64,000 bases of DNA from Scheffersomyces stipitis CBS 6054 (lineage: Eukaryota > Ascomycota > Pichiomycetes > Serinales > Debaryomycetaceae): the NCBI RefSeq assembly GCF_000209165.1, contig NC_009068.1:434001-498000 (forward strand), given 5' to 3'. This document shows, piece after piece, positions 19,621-29,783 of this stretch. Below the pieces are notes generated by a model. That model searched no databases, was not told the origin of the DNA, and was given only the letters and a program-made list of their open reading frames with translations. Each line of letters starts with the position of its first letter. Position 1 is the stretch's first letter. Both the position numbers and the translations under genes were made by a program.

Positions 19621-20789
19621 ATGTCAATCCCTACAACGATAGCTATTCAATTGCCAGGGAAACAATTTAAAGAAAATCCGGCAAAACAATTAAGAGAATT
19701 CTAATTCCACTAAATTATTGGGATGAACTGTCATTCCAAATTGACGGAATGAATCTTCATTCATAACGAGAATGTAAATCATTCCATTGACTCTATTCAA
19801 ACCATTCAAAAAGTTCGACGCTCGTCGCCATGCCACCTAACGACAAAACACTACACCGACAGACGATGAACGTCGTCACTATATTTATTATCTCTACTGG
19901 GGAAGTTGGAGAACGTCAAGACGTTCCACGGTCTGCTACGATTTTTATACTGACATTTATCTATGATTTCTTTATGTTTGCTTCTATTTATTCTTGTTTT
20001 TTTTATGTGATATTAACGACGCCTACGCACCTCGGCGCTTTGCCACTCATACATTCATACAGCTATAATATACATGTTATATTCGTTGGACTCATAATGT
20101 AGATATCAATATCTTCTACACAATTTCGTATTCGCCGTGTCTGCTTTCAAGTTTTCTAGAACTCTAGAGTACACTACGGTGTAGAATTAACATTCTGCTT
20201 GAAATAGCTGTGGAATTGAACATCTGTTCGGGGAATTGTGATGATAGCAACGAAATTGGTTTTGCCTCGTAGATCTAAATGGCTGTGAAAAAGTTGAAAA
20301 GTAACTGTGAAAATTGCGACTAGAGGTTGAGATTGGAAATCGAGACTGCTGCGAAATCTACAAACAATAAGCAATTTACGCGGAATAATTCTACTATGAA
20401 TATAACTACAAATCGATGCTACTACGGCTAACAATTTCAAATTACAAAGAGCATAACTTCTATTGAATAAGTGTCTGGATATTCTACTTTTTTTGCCTAC
20501 GATTTTAACACCTCTTAATTTTGCCATCTTGCCGGCTGCGACGGCCCTTAAAGTCCCGTATTTTTCCGTGAGTCGAATTTCTATTTCCAGGTCACGTGAA
20601 AATATCGAATTTCATAATCTTCACCAATGACGTCCTAGTCCTCTTGTTTCCGACTTCTTGCGGAACTCACAAATGCTAGCAACCTACTGACTAAAGTGCT
20701 TGGTGGTCTATTTGTTTCTTTTTCATATTTGTTGCTTTTGTTTGCTCGCAAAGCCGTCTGCTTCCGCCGCACTTGTGCTAGTATCTCTC
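19621..20789. other. Convergent intergenic region
   Basis: 1169 bp between the 3' ends of the HAP4-like gene and the 2-hydroxyacid dehydrogenase. The open frames at 19830-20102 (plus) and 20174-20527 (minus) have no recognisable family; the latter starts with a basic stretch after ATG but soon becomes low in protein character. TGACTAAAGTG occurs at 20688-20698 and a CACGTG near 20593. I support no gene here. Confidence 0.5.
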
Positions 20790-21899
20790 TCAATTAACCC
20801 GTGTAAACCCTTCTCCGCCATCGATAAGGACATTCTCGATATTTCTCATAGCTTCCACAGATGTATGGTTAAAGTTCTCTACCGTGGAAGCTCCGATGTG
20901 TGGGGTAAGAATGACGTCACTTCTTCCAAACAATTCAGGGTGGACTGAAGGCTCCTTTTCGAACACGTCAAGCCCTGCAAAGAGCACCTTTCCCGTCTTC
21001 AAACCATTGACCAATGCTTCCTCATCAATAATAGAACCTCTTCCGATGTTGATGACTCTGAACGGATGTTCAATTTCGTCGATAACCTTGGCGTTGATCA
21101 AATGCTTGGTTTCTGGAGTAGCTGGACAGGCAATGACCACTAAATCCACGAATGACTTGGTAGAAAGAATGTCTGCATGATATGTAGCCTCGTAACCCAA
21201 CTTGGCCTCTTCTGAGTCTGACAATTTGTTTCTTTTGATGTAGTGAATGTTCATGCCTAAACTCAGCAATCTTTGGCCAATTGTTTTACCAATGTTTCCA
21301 AACCCGACGATAACCGCATTATGTCCGCCAGGGTTCACATTGGGCCTGTCATTAATATACTCACCAAAATCGTAGCCACTTCCGTCGCCTGTAGTCACAG
21401 GTTGGCCCGTCCTGGTTTCAAAGGTGCCAGATCTGTCCAAGAGCTTTCTGACCTTGATGGTGTGATTATTGTCGGGACTGAATACCTTCTGGTACGCAGA
21501 AAACTGACGGAAACTCAGCAAGGTGTTGTACAACACCAAATCAGCCACAGGACCAGCAGCCCCAGTAGAGGGAACATTGGTCAAAATGATGTTTCTTTCT
21601 CTCAATGCAGCTCCGTCGTAACCATCATAACCTACAGAGCAAATAGCAATGATCTTCAAACTGGGTGGAGCATTTTCGATAATTTTGTCGCGGAATCCAC
21701 CGAGTGGAACGAAACCTAACCAGGCACCGTAAATAGCTTCAATATCGTTGAATTTGGTGTTGAAGTCTTCAATAAGTTGATCCACAGATGTCAAGCTATG
21801 GAAAATACAGGTGAACTTTTCGTTGAAACGGATGAATTCTGGCTGCGACTTGTCCAAGTCGCCTACGAACAATACCTTTGGCTTATTAGAGGAAGTCAT
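20790..21899 (-). CDS. D-2-hydroxyacid dehydrogenase (glyoxylate/hydroxypyruvate reductase-like)
   Basis: A 369-residue NAD(P)-dependent oxidoreductase. The Rossmann fold signature GFGNIG is at residues 199-204. The catalytic triad of the family is visible as R287 (in INIGRGS), E316 (in DVFEKEP) and H334 (in TPHIG). The nearest characterised relatives are yeast Gor1 and related reductases, which reduce glyoxylate, hydroxypyruvate or other 2-keto acids. The exact substrate cannot be read from the sequence. An insertion of about 35 residues (Asn, Gly and Thr-rich, about 155-190) precedes the nucleotide-binding domain. There is no obvious targeting signal, so a cytosolic location is likely. The gene converges with the HAP4-like gene. 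Confidence 0.88.
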   Translation of the reverse strand: MTSSNKPKVLFVGDLDKSQPEFIRFNEKFTCIFHSLTSVDQLIEDFNTKFNDIEAIYGAWLGFVPLGGFRDKIIENAPPSLKIIAICSVGYDGYDGAALRERNIILTNVPSTGAAGPVADLVLYNTLLSFRQFSAYQKVFSPDNNHTIKVRKLLDRSGTFETRTGQPVTTGDGSGYDFGEYINDRPNVNPGGHNAVIVGFGNIGKTIGQRLLSLGMNIHYIKRNKLSDSEEAKLGYEATYHADILSTKSFVDLVVIACPATPETKHLINAKVIDEIEHPFRVINIGRGSIIDEEALVNGLKTGKVLFAGLDVFEKEPSVHPELFGRSDVILTPHIGASTVENFNHTSVEAMRNIENVLIDGGEGFTRVN

Positions 21900-23198
21900 C
21901 GTGCTTGGATAGCTGCAAAGAGCGAGATCTTTGCAAAAGAGAGAGATTGAAGTTTTTCAGAGGACGGAATTTTTAGTCGACCTTCCAGGCCCAATGCGGA
22001 AGCTAAGCGAAAGTCGTTTTAAGGTTCTAGTGTAAATGTATGCAGTACACAATGAATGCTTAACTATGTGGGAAAGACATAACCAACACTTTAGAAAGAT
22101 GCAAAACCACCAAGGTACTTGAGACTCGGGAGTATTTTGGTAAAAGCTAAGAGAAGACTACCAAAATTTCGAAGCTTTGTGAAAACAAAGAGATTTTTCA
22201 CTGTTCAGCCGTCCTGAAATCAGATTCTAGATTTATGGTGATTAACTGGAATAGTTTTTTGCATCTATGTGCAGCTCTCAAGCACCTCATTGGACAGCAA
22301 ACATGGGATGTACGTCAACTGGGGTGATGTACAACTACTTTCGGTTGCAAATACAATATATGTCAAAATAAGCCACTAAAGAAATCTTGTAAACAGAGAC
22401 AGTTCGTAAAGGAACATGCAGAAATCGACATGCACACTAACCGAACAATAGCAGTAGCCAATACGATATTGCTTAGGAATACTACACACAGCCGAAGACC
22501 ATGACACCAGAAATGAGTTCAAGAGATCAACATGCTGCTGTCATCTGGCTGTGTCTCTAAGATTACAGCTCTCCAGAATCATCCCCAGAATTTGTATCTC
22601 CACATTTCACAACTTCTCAGCAAACTTGCGTCTACATACGAACCCCAGACTGAACCCCAGATGTATGAATGACTCCTGATATGACTGGAGCCCGTGGTTG
22701 ATATCTTGCCATTCTAATAATAGTATTGACCGCCTTTCGCAGCTCACGGTTGTTGCATCAACCGATGACCCCACAGATCTGGTGATGATTGCAAAAGGCG
22801 GAACCACCGCTGAATGCGGAAGTCCCCCCACGGCATCGAAGAGTAGTAGATTTGTCACGTGACGAGGAACAACCTTCTTTTCCAAACGAATTTGAAAAGA
22901 AACCAACCGACGTGTCATTTGCTCCACGACCACAAGAAACTACATCCGCCAGACTGCAGAGAGGCTTGAAAGAAGGTAGCGATTGAGCCGAAGAACAACA
23001 GAAGGCAACCGTCAAACTTGGATTCACACAAAGCAAACAGCAGCTGGCCGTAGCATAAAGTACAAGTAGAGTCTATACAGTTTTCCAGAAATCAAAATCT
23101 ACAAACAAACAAAAAAACGAACAGAAAGTTTACAGATTTTTCAGAGCTTCATCTCTCTACGACTTCACAGCCTCATCAATTTCAGACCAATAGCCATA
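21900..23198. other. Divergent intergenic region between hydroxyacid dehydrogenase and SPC1
   Basis: 1299 bp serving as promoter region for both flanking genes. Short frames (for example 22607-22933 minus) show no family features. The only motif I support is the CACGTG palindrome at 22854-22863. Confidence 0.55.
22854..22863. promoter_or_regulatory. GTCACGTGAC palindrome (Cbf1/Tye7-type E-box)
   Basis: A perfect 10-bp palindrome with core CACGTG, about 340 bp upstream of SPC1 and 955 bp upstream of the hydroxyacid dehydrogenase. The flanking T and A fit Cbf1-type sites (RTCACRTG). Confidence 0.45.
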
Positions 23199-23438
23199 AT
23201 GGACTTTGTAGAGTTTCCCATCACTATTCCCAACCAGCAGCGTGTGGAAACTGCCATCACCTATAGTGCCTACTTTTCGGTTTTCACCAGTGTGGTTTTT
23301 GGCCTAGTTACAAATTCGCTAGAGAATGTTGTGTATGCTTTTGGAGCGCAGACTGCCATCACGTTAGTGTTGACTGCATTCAACTGGCCGTGGTTCACGA
23401 GTGCTCCCGGTATCGAATGGCTCCCGGTAGAATTTTAG
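23199..23438 (+). CDS. SPC1: Signal peptidase complex subunit Spc1 (SPC12 family)
   Basis: A small protein of 79 residues with two hydrophobic segments (about 21-40 and 46-62) and short cytosolic ends, the topology of the SPC12 family. The N-terminal FPITIPNQQRVE and the C-terminal WPWFTSAPGIEWLP resemble FPIDFPSQRKTE and YPWYNKQKLRWAQP of S. cerevisiae Spc1 (94 residues, from memory). Spc1 is a non-catalytic ER-membrane subunit of signal peptidase that helps choose true signal peptides. The protein is shorter than the S. cerevisiae one, lacking its acidic tail. It is transcribed in the same direction as XYL3, 535 bp upstream of it. Confidence 0.82.
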   Translation: MDFVEFPITIPNQQRVETAITYSAYFSVFTSVVFGLVTNSLENVVYAFGAQTAITLVLTAFNWPWFTSAPGIEWLPVEF

Positions 23439-23973
23439 GATCGTATGGTGACTTGCTGATTTTACTGTGTAGCACAAGTGAATATTTCAGTGACTTTCTG
23501 GTTAGACATTTTTTGCGGCTGGACTTTCATTGCTAAATTGACTAAGGCCAGATTCTCGGTGCGAGAAAAATTTCTGTTAGTTTTGAATTTTCCGAGCCCC
23601 ACACATTGCGATGATAGACTCTGTACGAAAACTATATAAACGGCTCGATTCCTAGAAAGAGCCAGATCAGATTGTAGCTAGTATATATAGCATATAGATC
23701 CCTGGAGGATACCCACAGACATTACTGCTACTAATTCATACCATACTTGACGTATATCTGCGCATACATATCTACCCCAACTTTCATATAAAATTCCTAG
23801 ATTTATTGCATCTTCTAATAGAGTCATTTTTCAGATTTTTCAATTTCCATAGAAAGCATACATTTTCATACAGCTTCTATTTGTTAATCGACCTGATAAT
23901 TTTACTAGCCATATTTCTTTTTTTGATTTTTCACTTAATCGACATATAAATACTCACGTAGTTGACACTCACA
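23439..23973 (+). other. XYL3 promoter and leader
   Basis: 535 bp. A TATATAAA box at 23633-23640 lies 334 bp before the XYL3 ATG. The transcribed part downstream of it contains no ATG, so there are no upstream ORFs. The stretch before the start is T-rich. Confidence 0.6.
23633..23640 (+). promoter_or_regulatory. TATA box of XYL3
   Basis: TATATAAA in the correct orientation; no other strong TATA candidate lies nearer the gene, apart from weaker AT-rich stretches near 23685. Confidence 0.55.
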
Positions 23974-25845
23974 ATGACCACTACCCCATTTGATGCTCCA
24001 GATAAGCTCTTCCTCGGGTTCGATCTTTCGACTCAGCAGTTGAAGATCATCGTCACCGATGAAAACCTCGCTGCTCTCAAAACCTACAATGTCGAGTTCG
24101 ATAGCATCAACAGCTCTGTCCAGAAGGGTGTCATTGCTATCAACGACGAAATCAGCAAGGGTGCCATTATTTCCCCCGTTTACATGTGGTTGGATGCCCT
24201 TGACCATGTTTTTGAAGACATGAAGAAGGACGGATTCCCCTTCAACAAGGTTGTTGGTATTTCCGGTTCTTGTCAACAGCACGGTTCGGTATACTGGTCT
24301 AGAACGGCCGAGAAGGTCTTGTCCGAATTGGACGCTGAATCTTCGTTATCGAGCCAGATGAGATCTGCTTTCACCTTCAAGCACGCTCCAAACTGGCAGG
24401 ATCACTCTACCGGTAAAGAGCTTGAAGAGTTCGAAAGAGTGATTGGTGCTGATGCCTTGGCTGATATCTCTGGTTCCAGAGCCCATTACAGATTCACAGG
24501 GCTCCAGATTAGAAAGTTGTCTACCAGATTCAAGCCCGAAAAGTACAACAGAACTGCTCGTATCTCTTTAGTTTCGTCATTTGTTGCCAGTGTGTTGCTT
24601 GGTAGAATCACCTCCATTGAAGAGGCCGATGCTTGTGGAATGAACTTGTACGATATCGAAAAGCGCGAGTTCAACGAAGAGCTCTTGGCCATCGCTGCTG
24701 GTGTCCACCCTGAGTTGGATGGTGTAGAACAAGACGGTGAAATTTACAGAGCTGGTATCAATGAGTTGAAGAGAAAGTTGGGTCCTGTCAAACCTATAAC
24801 ATACGAAAGCGAAGGTGACATTGCCTCTTACTTTGTCACCAGATACGGCTTCAACCCCGACTGTAAAATCTACTCGTTCACCGGAGACAATTTGGCCACG
24901 ATTATCTCGTTGCCTTTGGCTCCAAATGATGCTTTGATCTCATTGGGTACTTCTACTACAGTTTTAATTATCACCAAGAACTACGCTCCTTCTTCTCAAT
25001 ACCATTTGTTTAAACATCCAACCATGCCTGACCACTACATGGGCATGATCTGCTACTGTAACGGTTCCTTGGCCAGAGAAAAGGTTAGAGACGAAGTCAA
25101 CGAAAAGTTCAATGTAGAAGACAAGAAGTCGTGGGACAAGTTCAATGAAATCTTGGACAAATCCACAGACTTCAACAACAAGTTGGGTATTTACTTCCCA
25201 CTTGGCGAAATTGTCCCTAATGCCGCTGCTCAGATCAAGAGATCGGTGTTGAACAGCAAGAACGAAATTGTAGACGTTGAGTTGGGCGACAAGAACTGGC
25301 AACCTGAAGATGATGTTTCTTCAATTGTAGAATCACAGACTTTGTCTTGTAGATTGAGAACTGGTCCAATGTTGAGCAAGAGTGGAGATTCTTCTGCTTC
25401 CAGCTCTGCCTCACCTCAACCAGAAGGTGATGGTACAGATTTGCACAAGGTCTACCAAGACTTGGTTAAAAAGTTTGGTGACTTGTACACTGATGGAAAG
25501 AAGCAAACCTTTGAGTCTTTGACCGCCAGACCTAACCGTTGTTACTACGTCGGTGGTGCTTCCAACAACGGCAGCATTATCCGCAAGATGGGTTCCATCT
25601 TGGCTCCCGTCAACGGAAACTACAAGGTTGACATTCCTAACGCCTGTGCATTGGGTGGTGCTTACAAGGCCAGTTGGAGTTACGAGTGTGAAGCCAAGAA
25701 GGAATGGATCGGATACGATCAGTATATCAACAGATTGTTTGAAGTAAGTGACGAGATGAATCTGTTCGAAGTCAAGGATAAATGGCTCGAATATGCCAAC
25801 GGGGTTGGAATGTTGGCCAAGATGGAAAGTGAATTGAAACACTAA
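23974..25845 (+). CDS. XYL3: D-xylulokinase
   Basis: A 623-residue FGGY-family sugar kinase that phosphorylates D-xylulose to D-xylulose 5-phosphate, linking the xylose reductase / xylitol dehydrogenase route to the pentose phosphate pathway in the cytosol. The N-terminal ATP-binding fold starts with GFDLSTQQ (about 13-20). SGSCQQHG and WQDHST, shared by xylulokinases, follow. FTGDNLATI and SLGTSTT lie in the middle. The C-terminal nucleotide-binding loop is GGASNNGSI (about 528-536), followed by ALGGAYKA. I recognise this sequence as S. stipitis Xyl3 from memory. The ATG at 23974 is used; the frame is open four codons upstream only from a non-ATG codon. A Ser-rich insertion near residue 470-485 is visible. 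CUG near 25758 encodes Ser in this organism. Confidence 0.98.
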   Translation: MTTTPFDAPDKLFLGFDLSTQQLKIIVTDENLAALKTYNVEFDSINSSVQKGVIAINDEISKGAIISPVYMWLDALDHVFEDMKKDGFPFNKVVGISGSCQQHGSVYWSRTAEKVLSELDAESSLSSQMRSAFTFKHAPNWQDHSTGKELEEFERVIGADALADISGSRAHYRFTGLQIRKLSTRFKPEKYNRTARISLVSSFVASVLLGRITSIEEADACGMNLYDIEKREFNEELLAIAAGVHPELDGVEQDGEIYRAGINELKRKLGPVKPITYESEGDIASYFVTRYGFNPDCKIYSFTGDNLATIISLPLAPNDALISLGTSTTVLIITKNYAPSSQYHLFKHPTMPDHYMGMICYCNGSLAREKVRDEVNEKFNVEDKKSWDKFNEILDKSTDFNNKLGIYFPLGEIVPNAAAQIKRSVLNSKNEIVDVELGDKNWQPEDDVSSIVESQTLSCRLRTGPMLSKSGDSSASSSASPQPEGDGTDLHKVYQDLVKKFGDLYTDGKKQTFESLTARPNRCYYVGGASNNGSIIRKMGSILAPVNGNYKVDIPNACALGGAYKASWSYECEAKKEWIGYDQYINRLFEVSDEMNLFEVKDKWLEYANGVGMLAKMESELKH

Positions 25846-26164
25846 AATCCATAATAGCTTGTATAGAGGTATAGAAAAAGAGAACGTTATAGAGTAAAGA
25901 CAATGTAGCATATATGTGCGAATATCACGATAGACGTTATACAGAAGATTACTTTCACATCATTTTGAAAATATCTTGATATGTTCATATTTCATTCGCC
26001 TCTAGCATTTTTCAGAAATTATTAGTTAACAAATTTCGCAGCCAGAAAAAATACTCCACAAAATCATATCCAATTTTTCAGCATCGAGATTCAGTCATGA
26101 GCTCTCATTTTAATCTTCAATTTCAATTACTAACCACCAACCAAGTAACGTGATACTTTGCAGA
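25846..26164 (+). other. Intergenic region with splice-like string
   Basis: 319 bp between XYL3 and the next ORF. It contains TACTAAC at 26128-26134 followed by CAG at 26161-26163, just before the ATG at 26165, but no convincing donor was found upstream. An ATG at 26097 opens an 18-codon frame that stops at 26151-26153. Confidence 0.5.
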
Positions 26165-27739
26165 ATGCTATCGAAGATAAAAACTGTCCAGCGTATTAGA
26201 GGTCGGTATTTTCCCGTTTACAGAGCTTCCGGAAGTCAATTACGTTGGGTTTCTACTCTTCTTGAAAAAGACCCTAATCTGATAACCGTTGACGATATCA
26301 AGAAATCGAGCCTAAATAACGAAAATCAGCAAGAGCTGGATATTGAAGGAAGAATAAATTTGATCAAAACGATCGGATCATCGAAGAATGAGGATAAACA
26401 GGCTTTGATAAACGAACTTATTCCTAATTTTTCAGTCTATTTCAGACTTCAAAATCTTCAAGAAGAGCCAGCTATAAATACCAAAGAACTTCTAGGACGT
26501 TTGATAGATGTGAACCCAGGAAGAGTTCTTAACTCATGGGAGTTATTCAAGAAATACGAGCATTTGGTAGAAGAAATAGACCATCAGTTGATTAATTCGC
26601 TATTTGAGAAGTTGCTTAACGGTGAGAAGCTGGAAATCTCAGATGACCCCAACGACGCCAAATACAAAATTACGATGGAAAATTTGGAGAAAATCAAGTA
26701 CTTATTGCAAACTTACACCAGAAGTAGCGATTCCTACAACTCTACCTTGATGAAATTGGTAGACAGATTAGTAGAGGATGAGTATGTGGTTTTCATCAAT
26801 TTCTTACTACATGAAGAGCTTTTGTCTTCAGAATTCTTAATTAACCATTTATCTACAAGTAAGACAACTTCAAATATTTCCAATTATGCCTACTTGTCTA
26901 TTTTCAAAAAGGTTTTCGATATTACCCCTGAACTTCTAAATAAGGAGCAATTGGTTTCAGCCTTGGATATTCTTGGAAATAGTAATGTTCTTGAGGAAAT
27001 TAATAAAAGTCAGGATAAGCTTGCAAGTGAAATTGCAGACTCAGCATCTTTCAAGTTTGTTCACAGTCCTTTGGACCTTGGACAGTTACGTTCAGACATT
27101 CTCAAGTACATTGAAGTCAACTTGTTAGATTTAGATAAATCGCCGGAGAGTCTTTTGATAAGATTGAAACTCATAGAAGCCATTGGAATAGAGAATAACG
27201 ACCTTGATAATGTACTCAAGAAATACCACACCTATCAGACCCACGAGAAGTTTGGCATTGAGTTAGTTCAAACCAAGCTTTTACAAGCATTTGTATACCA
27301 GGCTATTAATCTCGATAATGAATCCTTTGTTACCATTGCAGAAACTTTGCAACCCACAGATAACCATGGATTACCCGTTAAGGTACTACAATTGTTGATG
27401 ATTGCACATGCCAACTTTGACTCCGAGAAGTCCTTGAGATACTACAACGACTACATTCAACGTGTCTCTAAGGGCATCAATGAACACACAAAGAGATCAG
27501 CTTCTGGATTGCTCACTGAGTCATTAATCTTGTCTCAGCTTTATGGAAACGACAGAAACTTTGCCACGTTGGTTTTTGAAATGGCTATCGACAAGGGGGT
27601 GATTAGCGACGAGCTAGAAATCAGTCTAATCAAGAAGCTATTCAAAGTGTATGGTGAATCGTTCGTAGAAGATGATGATTGGGAAAAGGCAAAAAAGAAT
27701 CTTAAAACTTATGTCTTGGATTATGTAAAGAAGTTGTAA
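26165..27739 (+). CDS. Predicted mitochondrial helical protein, unrecognised
   Basis: A 524-residue protein I do not recognise. The first ~35 residues are rich in Arg, Lys, Ser and aromatic residues with no acids (MLSKIKTVQRIRGRYF...), which fits a mitochondrial presequence. The remainder is rich in Leu, Glu, Asn and Lys and is predicted to be almost entirely alpha-helical, without membrane segments. It looks like the rapidly evolving helical-repeat (PPR-like) factors that act on mitochondrial mRNAs in yeasts, but no motif proves this. The ATG at 26165 was chosen; upstream in-frame codons have only a GTG. A gene start further upstream through an intron is possible because of the branch-point-like string just before the ATG. 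The gene lies between XYL3 and LYS1 on the same strand. Confidence 0.75.
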   Translation: MLSKIKTVQRIRGRYFPVYRASGSQLRWVSTLLEKDPNLITVDDIKKSSLNNENQQELDIEGRINLIKTIGSSKNEDKQALINELIPNFSVYFRLQNLQEEPAINTKELLGRLIDVNPGRVLNSWELFKKYEHLVEEIDHQLINSLFEKLLNGEKLEISDDPNDAKYKITMENLEKIKYLLQTYTRSSDSYNSTLMKLVDRLVEDEYVVFINFLLHEELLSSEFLINHLSTSKTTSNISNYAYLSIFKKVFDITPELLNKEQLVSALDILGNSNVLEEINKSQDKLASEIADSASFKFVHSPLDLGQLRSDILKYIEVNLLDLDKSPESLLIRLKLIEAIGIENNDLDNVLKKYHTYQTHEKFGIELVQTKLLQAFVYQAINLDNESFVTIAETLQPTDNHGLPVKVLQLLMIAHANFDSEKSLRYYNDYIQRVSKGINEHTKRSASGLLTESLILSQLYGNDRNFATLVFEMAIDKGVISDELEISLIKKLFKVYGESFVEDDDWEKAKKNLKTYVLDYVKKL

Positions 27740-27923
27740 TAGAATATAGATTAAAAGAATTCTATGAATTGTCTGAAAACTCGCAGTAGATTTTTTAGAA
27801 ATGGCTGCGAAAAAAGGAACTGCTAAATTTAAGTGGATTTGTAAAATGGAAGAAACATTAGCTTTTCGGAAGAGGATTCTAAATGAAATCTTAAAACGTG
27901 GAAATGATATCATTACCATAAGC

Positions 27924-27942
27924 TGACTAAAGTCATTAGTCA
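27924..27942. promoter_or_regulatory. Inverted TGACTAA / TTAGTCA pair
   Basis: TGACTAA-AGTCA-TTAGTCA is a perfect 7-bp inverted repeat with a 5-bp spacer. TTAGTCA is a known AP-1/Yap-type binding sequence. It lies 500 bp upstream of LYS1 and 185 bp downstream of the preceding gene. Confidence 0.45.
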
Positions 27943-28197
27943 TTTGAGACTTCTTATCTCATCGAACCCCTGAGTTAACTATATGACTATTTTCCATAAA
28001 CATATTCCAATAGTTATGACACCAATGAATCGTGAGCCTACTTTCCAACAATGAAATTTCACTCAAATTTAGCCACCAATTGCTCATTATAGCCCGATTG
28101 ACTAACCTTACCATGGAACCGTATCGTTACTTAAGGCATTTAATCCCATGACACATTGACATAGTTGCGGCTAAATTGCCTTATTCATTAAGATAAG

Positions 28198-28207
28198 ATC
28201 ACGTGAT
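28198..28207. promoter_or_regulatory. ATCACGTGAT palindrome (Cbf1-type) upstream of LYS1
   Basis: A perfect 10-bp palindrome with core CACGTG, 236 bp before the LYS1 ATG. It fits the RTCACRTG consensus of Cbf1. Confidence 0.5.
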
Positions 28208-28236
28208 ACAACGAGCGTGGAAAGAAAGACTGGCAA

Positions 28237-28243
28237 TGACTCA
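28237..28243. promoter_or_regulatory. Gcn4-type site TGACTCA upstream of LYS1
   Basis: TGACTCA (preceded by A) matches the Gcn4 consensus exactly; 200 bp before the ATG. LYS1 belongs to the Gcn4 regulon in yeasts (established knowledge). Confidence 0.65.
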
Positions 28244-28283
28244 AACCGGCAATTTTGCCGTGGCGCCGTGATAAGCGCATTAC

Positions 28284-28290
28284 TGAGTCA
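28284..28290. promoter_or_regulatory. Gcn4-type site TGAGTCA upstream of LYS1
   Basis: A second exact Gcn4 consensus in the opposite orientation, 153 bp before the ATG and 41 bp from the first. Confidence 0.65.
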
Positions 28291-28370
28291 CAGTAGTTAA
28301 GATTTCCCCATACTTAAGGCTCGTTAAGTTGGGTGAAAAATTATGAAAAATCATCTGACTGAAAGTATAA

Positions 28371-29630
<1,260 letters not shown>

Positions 29631-29783
29631 CGCTTGACTTAGATCTTCAATTCTCAATTCTACGACTTTTGCTCCCATTAATTTTATTACTTTATATAGT
29701 ATGTATAGCAGGGTAAATCTATAATACATTATCTACTTCTCTAAGTGAGTCTATACTATCGAATGTCATAATATACTTATGAA

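Noticed and set aside
20174..20527. 117-codon minus-strand frame starting with a basic stretch
   Set aside because: I considered a spliced ribosomal-type gene, but found no donor/branch/acceptor set and no recognisable family.
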